This document shows positions 58,663-64,000 of a stretch of DNA of 64,000 nucleotides, piece after piece. Location: contig CAUZDY010000011.1 in NCBI GenBank assembly GCA_963578805.1, positions 1 to 64,000 on the forward strand. The letters run 5' to 3'. How positions within the stretch are numbered: position 1 is the first letter of the stretch; each line of letters starts with the position of its first letter. The DNA is from CAUZIB01 sp963578805. Its GTDB lineage: Bacteria > Acidobacteriota > Vicinamibacteria > Vicinamibacterales > UBA8438. Made by a program: the position numbers and the translations under genes. The notes under the pieces were generated by a model that saw only the letters and a list, made by a program, of their open reading frames with translations, was not told the origin of the DNA and did no database searches.

Positions 58663-60021
58663 TTACCCTCCGAGCTCGCGGAACGCCAGCTCAGCCGCGC
58701 GATGTCCGCTGACGACGGCACTCTCAATCGTACTGGGCAGACCGGTCTCGATCCAATCGCCAGCCAGATAGAGCCCTCGGATTACTGTCTCAGAGCTGGG
58801 TCTCGCCGGCTGACCAGGTGAGAGCGAGAACGTCGCCTGCCGCTCGCGTATCACCAGCGCGTGCGTGAGCGCGACGTCGCGGGCGGGCGGCAGCACTGAC
58901 CGAAGATCCGACAGCGCCCGGTCGATCAAGACGCCGTTTGACAAGCCCACGAGAGCATTGGCACCGCTCGACACCAAAGTTAAATGGGAACCGCAGGGTT
59001 TAAGTGCCGTCCGCGTGTTGAATGCCCACTGCATCGTCATCCCAAGCAGACCAAGGAACGGCTTCCGCATCACCGGCGAGTCAAACCATAAATGGACGCT
59101 CACAATCGGTGCCGAACTCATCGCTGCCGCCCGTTGAAGCACCGGCGCCAGTGAGGATGGTGGAGGATTAAACACCGAAGACAGGGCGAACCAAGGAACC
59201 GCAGAGATCAGGACCGGCGCAGTGATCAGCTTGCGCCGTGCCTCGACCCCGATGAGACGACCGTCAACGAAGGCGGCCCGACCAGCCGCGCCGGTCCACA
59301 CTGTGCCACCGCGAGCCTCGACAAACTGACGAGCCGGGACGGCATAAAGAGCCTCCAGTGGACGACTCGGAACACCGACCGACGAATCGGTGGCTCCTGG
59401 CCCACACAGCTCAGCCAGAACCCTGGCAAAGGGAGCGGCAGCAGTCACTCCGGCATCTTGGTTCAGGGCCGCTAGCGCCAGCGGCTCCCACAGGAGTTCC
59501 CGTAAGCGCGAACCTTGACCGTGCCGCACGAGCCAATCTCGCGCGGTCTCATTTTCGCCACCGACAGTGCATGACAGTCCACTGGCGAACTGCCGCCTGA
59601 GTTGGATCAGCGGCCTCACCATTCTTAGGCTCGCGAACCTCTCCGGCACGCTCAGTTCGTCCCATTCGGCCACGCCGGCAAGCAGGTGTAAAGGCGCCGG
59701 CAGGTCCGGGCACCGATACCGAATCGCGCGACCATACGGGTCGACATAGCTGACGTCCAATCGCCGCTGAAGACAGACGTCCTGGTCAGCGCCGATGGTG
59801 CGCAAAAAGCGGAACGTTTCTCGATAACATCCGAAGAGAACGTGCTGACCATTGTCAACGTCCTCGCCGGTGAAACGGTCTCGGTAGGAAGTGGCACGTC
59901 CACCTAGCCGGGGACGACCTTCAACCACGATCACCCTGGCGCCGCGGGCGGTGAGATCCACCGCCGCGCTGAGACCGGCAAAGCCGCCGCCGACAATAAC
60001 CGCATCGTAGGTCGGCGTCAC
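58663..60021 (-). CDS. hpnE: Hydroxysqualene oxidoreductase (squalene-associated FAD enzyme)
   Basis: Last step of the bacterial HpnCDE route, reducing hydroxysqualene to squalene. About 452 residues with the FAD fingerprint AVIVGGGFAGLSAAVDLTARG and VVEGRPRLGGRATSYRDRFTGEDVDNGQHVLFGCY, the stretch that marks this desaturase-like family. The C-terminus has GLYLAGDWIETGLPSTIESAVVSGHRAAEL. The chosen GTG at 60021 lies just after the hpnD stop at 60026; the frame opens earlier at 60066. It follows hpnC and hpnD in the same order. Confidence 0.92.
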   Translation of the reverse strand: MTPTYDAVIVGGGFAGLSAAVDLTARGARVIVVEGRPRLGGRATSYRDRFTGEDVDNGQHVLFGCYRETFRFLRTIGADQDVCLQRRLDVSYVDPYGRAIRYRCPDLPAPLHLLAGVAEWDELSVPERFASLRMVRPLIQLRRQFASGLSCTVGGENETARDWLVRHGQGSRLRELLWEPLALAALNQDAGVTAAAPFARVLAELCGPGATDSSVGVPSRPLEALYAVPARQFVEARGGTVWTGAAGRAAFVDGRLIGVEARRKLITAPVLISAVPWFALSSVFNPPPSSLAPVLQRAAAMSSAPIVSVHLWFDSPVMRKPFLGLLGMTMQWAFNTRTALKPCGSHLTLVSSGANALVGLSNGVLIDRALSDLRSVLPPARDVALTHALVIRERQATFSLSPGQPARPSSETVIRGLYLAGDWIETGLPSTIESAVVSGHRAAELAFRELGG

Positions 60022-60025
60022 GGCA

Positions 60026-60898
60026 TCACTTAGGACTCGGACGCGTGCTATTCCCGTAGAAAACACGACGGAGAACTGTGCGCGTCCACACTACAGCGGC
60101 AATCACAGCCCGACGGGGACGTGGCACGCGAACCACTTCAGAAAAGACATCGTAGTCACGTCGTTGAATTCGCTCCAAAATCTCAAAATAGATCTCGCCC
60201 ATGATTTGGGCCGCCACGAGACTTGTCGCATCCTCAGGAGGGAGCGCCTCTCCTGCTTTCCGATAGAAGCCACGGGCCCGTTGAGATTCAAATTCGAGGA
60301 GCGCGTGAACCTGGGACGACATACCCTGTCTGAGATCCTGATTGGTGCACCCAAACCGCTTGAGGTCCTCGAGTGGAAGATAGACCCGTCCCACAGTGAG
60401 ATCAGTCGGCACGTCACGAATGATATTTGTCAACTGCAACGCCACTCCGAGAGCGATTGCATAATCGCGTGCACCTATGTTGTGGTACCCGAAGATTTCG
60501 ATACAGATCAACCCAACAGATGAAGCCACCCGTAGGCAGTACTGATAAAGGTCGTCAAAGGTTTCGTATCTGCGGTCACCAATGTCCATCTCGACGCCAT
60601 CGATAAGAGCCTCGAAGGGCTCTCGTGGGAGTCCGAACCGTGCCACCTCCGGCTTAAGGCGGCGGCCCTGCTCGGTCTGGGGTTCCGACTCGCCGAAGCA
60701 ACAATCCAGCTCGTGTCGCCATCGCACCAGCTCAACCTTGAGAGCCGGCGTGCCAAGAACGGCCCTGGCGCCGTCCACCGTCGGCGTGTCGACCGCGTCG
60801 TCAACAGCCCGGCAAAAATCCCAGACAGCGATGATCGCGCGCCGCTTAGCGTGGGAAAGGACGAGAAACGAATAGTAGAAGTTTGTATCTCGACTCAC
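60026..60898 (-). CDS. hpnD: Presqualene diphosphate synthase
   Basis: Condenses two farnesyl diphosphates to presqualene diphosphate. About 290 residues of the trans-isoprenyl (squalene/phytoene synthase) fold: first Asp-rich motif in WDFCRAVDDAVDT, ALGVALQLTNIIRDVPTDLTVGRVYLP as second Asp-rich region, and GYHNIGARDYAIALG. GTG at 60898 gives the N-terminus SRDTNFYYSFLVL usual for HpnD and overlaps the hpnC stop as GTGA; the frame starts at 60928. Together with hpnC and hpnE it makes squalene for hopanoids or carotenoid-like lipids. Confidence 0.92.
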   Translation of the reverse strand: MSRDTNFYYSFLVLSHAKRRAIIAVWDFCRAVDDAVDTPTVDGARAVLGTPALKVELVRWRHELDCCFGESEPQTEQGRRLKPEVARFGLPREPFEALIDGVEMDIGDRRYETFDDLYQYCLRVASSVGLICIEIFGYHNIGARDYAIALGVALQLTNIIRDVPTDLTVGRVYLPLEDLKRFGCTNQDLRQGMSSQVHALLEFESQRARGFYRKAGEALPPEDATSLVAAQIMGEIYFEILERIQRRDYDVFSEVVRVPRPRRAVIAAVVWTRTVLRRVFYGNSTRPSPK

Positions 60899-61785
60899 GG
60901 CAGGCGCCGCCACCTGGAAGCCTTCCACACGATCGGCAGAGAATCAACGAATCCCAGCATAGGGCGGTTCCTACGTGGATCGTAGCCGCTCCACTCGAGT
61001 CGGTCGAGAATTCGGCACCCAGCCAGCCACGTGAAGCGTAGCTCCAGCCCAACACGCCCCCCCACCGCGTCACATACCGACCGGCCAGCGTCGAACATCT
61101 GTCGAGTCCGGATGACCATCTCTGCGATCGCGGCCAACCATGGAGCCGACAATCGTTTTCTCGAGAGGTCCAATTCGTGCGCGCCGAACTCGTCGCTCAT
61201 GTCCGCTGGAAGATAGAGGCGACCCCGTTTCCAGTCGACATCGAAGTCCTGGAGAAAGTTCGTGAGCTGGAGTGCCGAACAGAGACTGTCTGACGACATG
61301 TCCAATTTTTCACGTCGATGCCCGGCGATTCTAAGAACGAGTCGACCGACCGGGTTGGCCGACCGCCGGCAGTAGTCGAGCAGCGCGGCCCAGCTCTCGT
61401 ACCGATGCACGGTGACATCCTGGCGAAAGGCACTCAAAAGCTCCTCGAAGAGGTAGACCGGAAGGTCACGACTTCTTATCGTTGCGGCCACCGCGGCAAA
61501 CACCAGGTCCCGTCGATCGTTTGAGTCGGCGCAAACATCACCATCGACGGCGGCACGGAGTCGTGTCGCCCAGTCGTCCAGCAGAACCAGTCGCTCGCCC
61601 GGGTCACGGTCGCCCTCATCAGCGAAATCGTCGGCATATCGTGCGAAGGCGTAGACCGCGGCAACATGCGGCCGCATCTGAGCCGGTACGAGCCACGACG
61701 CCACCGGGAAATTCTCGTAGTGCTGCCGGGCAATGCCAAGACAAACGTCATACGCCCGATCGAGTGACGGATTCGGCTCTGACAC
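60895..61785 (-). CDS. hpnC: Hydroxysqualene synthase
   Basis: Converts presqualene diphosphate to hydroxysqualene. 296 residues: ARQHYENFPVASWLVP (typical HpnC start), Asp-rich motif YAFARYADDFADEG, and ALQLTNFLQDFDVDWKRGRLYLP as the second. GTG start at 61785, 21 bases from the divergent small membrane-protein gene. The hpnC-hpnD-hpnE order is conserved; no squalene-hopene cyclase (hpnF/shc) is in the window, so the end product is not decided here. Confidence 0.92.
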   Translation of the reverse strand: MSEPNPSLDRAYDVCLGIARQHYENFPVASWLVPAQMRPHVAAVYAFARYADDFADEGDRDPGERLVLLDDWATRLRAAVDGDVCADSNDRRDLVFAAVAATIRSRDLPVYLFEELLSAFRQDVTVHRYESWAALLDYCRRSANPVGRLVLRIAGHRREKLDMSSDSLCSALQLTNFLQDFDVDWKRGRLYLPADMSDEFGAHELDLSRKRLSAPWLAAIAEMVIRTRQMFDAGRSVCDAVGGRVGLELRFTWLAGCRILDRLEWSGYDPRRNRPMLGFVDSLPIVWKASRWRRLP

Positions 61786-61806
61786 CGTTTGATAGCATAG
61801 TGTCCC

Positions 61807-62289
61807 ATGCGTGATTTTGTTGCGGTCCTCGTTGTTTTCTTCCTAATCGCGTTCGCGCTCAGCATGGCCACCTCGCTCCAGTGGTACAAACGCGGTCACT
61901 CCAGGCTACGCCGGGCGATCTCGGACTCCGGTCGGTCAGTCATCGCTGAAATCCCTGGAGATCGTGGTATTCAGTTTTTTACTGAGGATGCCGGGGCATT
62001 TCATTGGTCAGACCAAATGATTCCAAAGCATGAGATTCGGGCAGCTCGCGTCCTGATTAGCGGTGCACCGATTTCGGTCTGTGCGTCACGTCGCTTCCCT
62101 AAGCCAGCGCCCCATTCAAGTAACATCGACCAGCCTGACCTTATTGAGCGCGAACGGTGGGACGTTGCGATTGATCTAAAAGATACGACCATCTTGGTTG
62201 AGTGTGGCGCCATCCGTGAGCGGGTGTCACAGGAATTGGCACGACAGGTCTTCGCGGCCGTGAAGGCCGATATCGAGCTCAGACACTAG
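61807..62289 (+). CDS. Hypothetical single-pass membrane protein
   Basis: 160 residues with one N-terminal membrane helix (AVLVVFFLIAFALSMATS, about 6-23) and a soluble C-terminal part of mixed beta structure. No recognisable motif. There is an Asp-rich region at WDVAIDLKDTTILVECGA and two Cys residues (CASRR; VECGA). It is read divergently from hpnC; shared promoter space is only 21 bases. Not recognised by me as a member of any family, so function is unassigned. Confidence 0.6.
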   Translation: MRDFVAVLVVFFLIAFALSMATSLQWYKRGHSRLRRAISDSGRSVIAEIPGDRGIQFFTEDAGAFHWSDQMIPKHEIRAARVLISGAPISVCASRRFPKPAPHSSNIDQPDLIERERWDVAIDLKDTTILVECGAIRERVSQELARQVFAAVKADIELRH

Positions 62290-62338
62290 TGGAGTGCCTT
62301 CGTGGGAGGAGCCACTCCACGACACGAGTACCCCCGGC

Positions 62339-62884
62339 TCACCACTCCCGTTCCATAACCTGACCACGATGGTTGGTCACTCTCGCCAGAACAAACAACA
62401 AGTCGGACAGTCGATTCATGTACTGCACTACCTGAGGCGGAATGCTTTGCGCACCTAAGGCCACGATACTCCGCTCAGCGCGCCGGCAGACGGCCCGCGC
62501 CAGATGAAAAGCCGCAGCGGCCTGGTTGCCTCCCGGCAGCAAGAATCGCCGCAGGGGCGGAACCTCAGCATCGTATTTGTCGATCGCATCCTCAAGTCGA
62601 CCAACACTGTTTTCTCCGAGGTCGATTTTCTCAACGCGCTCCGCAATGCGTTCCCGCGGATCGGCCAGACGCGAGCCGACTGCGAACAGGTCACGCTGAA
62701 TGTGACAGACGAGCGCAGAAAGGTCGTCATCCACACCCGCCGTCAGGGCCAAACCGAGGGTCGCGTTCAATTCATCGACGTCACCGTAGGCGGCAACACG
62801 CCCTTCGGACTTGAGCACCCGCGTGCCGTCAAACAGGGCTGTCTCGCCGCCGTCGCCAGTCTTTGTGTAGAGTGTCATCATCAT
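62339..62884 (-). CDS. Cob(I)alamin adenosyltransferase, PduO type
   Basis: Makes adenosylcobalamin from cob(I)alamin and ATP. A helical bundle of about 181 residues with the PduO landmarks: N-terminal YTKTGDGGETALFDGTRV (ATP-binding), AAYGDVDELNATLGLAL, FLLPGGNQAAAAFHLARAVCRRAERSIVAL and YMNRLSDLLFVLARV. The start is taken at 62884, the first of three consecutive ATG codons; the frame extends to 62995. Cobalamin use fits the presence of MetH in the window, although MetH needs methylcobalamin; the adenosyl form serves other enzymes not seen here. Confidence 0.93.
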   Translation of the reverse strand: MMMTLYTKTGDGGETALFDGTRVLKSEGRVAAYGDVDELNATLGLALTAGVDDDLSALVCHIQRDLFAVGSRLADPRERIAERVEKIDLGENSVGRLEDAIDKYDAEVPPLRRFLLPGGNQAAAAFHLARAVCRRAERSIVALGAQSIPPQVVQYMNRLSDLLFVLARVTNHRGQVMEREW

Positions 62885-63034
62885 CCCATCGTTAGAGTGT
62901 CCAGGATGAGCACCTCGACACTGCAGGACCGGTGATTCGCGCGAGGAGCCAGGCGCGAGGAGCGAGAATATCTGGAGATTCGAGCGATCTTCCACGCGGC
63001 CAAGCGCGGGGTATCGGCCGAAGGCGATTCATAC

Positions 63035-63802
63035 TTGACACATTACCATACTGCCCTGTCGCGAACCGTGTCCCTCGGTAAACGCCTCAAACCTCAGCCC
63101 CTCCCGCCCGCCACCGACCGCCAACGTTTTCGGCGCCGGTTGCTGAGCTGGTATCGCAGGCACGGTCGAGACCTTCCGTGGCGACACACGCAGAACCCGT
63201 ACCACATTCTGGTCGCTGAGATCATGCTACAGCAGACCCAGGTCGATCGCGTCGTGCCAAAGTATAAGGAGTGGCTTGGAAAGTACCCGACATTTGAGTC
63301 ACTGGCCGCCACCACGCCGGGGCGCGCCTCACGCATCTGGTACCCCCTCGGTTACAACCGCCGCCCCCGGCGACTACACGCGATCGCGCGCGAAGTAGTT
63401 CGACGTTACGACGGCCATCTTCCATCTGATGAGGCTAGTCTGTTGTCCTTTAAGGGTCTGGGTGACTACACGGTGGGGGCGGTTCGGAGCTTCGCGTTTG
63501 GGATACGGGCACCGATCGTCGATACGAATATTGCACGCTTGCTCTTCCGCGTGTTCGTCGCCAGAGGGAACCCTAAGGCCCACGGTATTAAACGTCATCT
63601 GTGGGCGCTGTCAGGCGCGTTACTGCCCCGTCGACACGTATTTGATTTCAACCAGGCCCTAATGGACTTTGGAGCGCTGGTGTGTACCCCACGGACGCCT
63701 CGCTGTCCTGAGTGCCCCATGAGGCCGGATTGTCGATCGTTCGCGTCCTCAGAGCAGCAACGTGACCGCGGCGCTAAGACGAAAAAAACGGCAGCACAGT
63801 GA
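63035..63802 (+). CDS. MutY-like adenine DNA glycosylase (short form)
   Basis: A 255-residue HhH-GPD DNA glycosylase. Features: LPWRHTQNPYHILVAEIMLQQTQVDRV (catalytic-Glu helix of the MutY branch), hairpin SFKGLGDYTVGAVRSFAFG, catalytic Asp in IVDTNIARLLFRVF and the 4Fe-4S set CTPRTPRCPECPMRPDC (C-x6-C-x2-C-x5-C). The 8-oxoG-recognising C-terminal domain of full MutY (about 100 residues) is missing; such short forms occur in several phyla and some relatives act on T:G mispairs. The start may be TTG 63035 or GTG 63068. Its 3' end overlaps the convergent gene by 29 bases. Confidence 0.82.
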   Translation: MTHYHTALSRTVSLGKRLKPQPLPPATDRQRFRRRLLSWYRRHGRDLPWRHTQNPYHILVAEIMLQQTQVDRVVPKYKEWLGKYPTFESLAATTPGRASRIWYPLGYNRRPRRLHAIAREVVRRYDGHLPSDEASLLSFKGLGDYTVGAVRSFAFGIRAPIVDTNIARLLFRVFVARGNPKAHGIKRHLWALSGALLPRRHVFDFNQALMDFGALVCTPRTPRCPECPMRPDCRSFASSEQQRDRGAKTKKTAAQ

Positions 63803-64000
63803 CCACCGCTGAAACACGCTCGGCACCCGCAGTGACTTGGAGTACCGTTCCGGGCTCGAGCTGGTCCCGCTTCACATAGCCCAGCCCAATGACGCCACCC
63901 ACCGTGGGTGAAAATGCAACGCTGGTTACCTCCCCGACCGATTCGTCACCATGCCACAACGACGCCCCAGCCGACAAGGACGCTGGATCGACCGACTGAT
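63774..64000 (-). CDS. Folate-binding YgfZ/GcvT-like protein (partial, runs off the window)
   Basis: Only the last 75 residues lie in the window. The frame is open to the right edge, so the start is beyond 64000. The tail GEVTSVAFSPTVGGVIGLGYVKRDQLEPGT matches the C-terminal barrel of YgfZ/CAF17 and GcvT-type folate-binding proteins. YgfZ aids iron-sulfur enzyme repair; GcvT cleaves glycine. The short C-terminal tail cannot separate them. It overlaps the convergent MutY-like gene by 29 bases. Confidence 0.7.
   Translation of the reverse strand, partial: QSVDPASLSAGASLWHGDESVGEVTSVAFSPTVGGVIGLGYVKRDQLEPGTVLQVTAGAERVSAVVTVLPFFSS

Noticed and set aside
1..64000. CRISPR array, rRNA operon, prophage or plasmid features
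   Set aside because: No regularly spaced direct repeats, rRNA-like segments, or phage structural or replication genes were found on reading through; the window looks like ordinary chromosome.

Overview
The window is a dense stretch of bacterial chromosome of moderately high GC (by eye, high fifties to low sixties percent). It holds about 58 recognisable genes, one tRNA, one insertion-sequence remnant and several broken genes. No phage, plasmid, rRNA or CRISPR signal was seen. My best guess for the host is an aerobic heterotroph of the Acidobacteriota, possibly Vicinamibacteria-like. The guess rests on the family mix: hpnCDE squalene genes, a fadN-type beta-oxidation operon, an ArsR-methyltransferase relic next to metH, regulatory-domain/TPR secreted proteins, a double ThyX and a ctaA-ctaB-ABC-DUF420 block. 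It is inference only; no marker gene was tested.

Layout. 0.2-5.3 kb: a SEC-C mini-protein, a lysine operon (dapB-dapA-dapD-M20 deacylase) and a secreted double cyclophilin. 5.3-13.7 kb: DNA repair (tag), an RNA methyltransferase, an acetyltransferase, metH with a decayed methyltransferase in front, a DUF3347 metal protein with an FTR1 iron permease, and an HD hydrolase. 13.9-17.3 kb: a quinone oxidoreductase, an IS630 relic and an amidohydrolase lipoprotein. 17.5-29.4 kb: one long minus-strand operon for methylated-amine use. 29.6-36.2 kb: tRNA-Glu, an M23 peptidase, a cupredoxin-like lipoprotein, and heme A synthesis genes with an ABC exporter. 36.2-40.4 kb: a beta-lactamase/NamZ fusion and two tandem TPR lipoprotein-like paralogs. 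40.5-48.1 kb: a TetR/FadR-controlled fatty-acid beta-oxidation operon. 48.2-57.1 kb: assorted housekeeping enzymes (HAD, SirB1-like, M20 dipeptidase, rhodanese, purine permease with an in-frame stop, MBL, double ThyX, peptide deformylase, Nudix). 57.5-64 kb: thiI, hpnE-hpnD-hpnC, a cobalamin adenosyltransferase, a MutY-like glycosylase and a partial folate-binding protein.

The most interesting block is 17.5-29.4 kb. An Amt transporter, a small membrane protein and a stand-alone PheT-type B3/B4 domain protein precede mgsA-mgsB-mgsC (N-methylglutamate synthase), gmaS (gamma-glutamylmethylamide synthetase) and mgdA-mgdB-mgdC-mgdD (sarcosine-oxidase-like N-methylglutamate dehydrogenase). Together they form a complete indirect methylamine oxidation route yielding ammonium and a C1 unit on tetrahydrofolate, with an uptake protein and two genes that do not belong to the textbook pathway. 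The folate-linked MetH and the cobalamin adenosyltransferase lie elsewhere in the window.

Several genes show recent decay or rearrangement: a methyltransferase whose recognisable part starts exactly where the FTR1 gene ends, a purine permease with a stop codon 55 codons before its natural end, a hydrolase stub lacking its nucleophile serine inside the fad operon, and the IS630 transposase relic.
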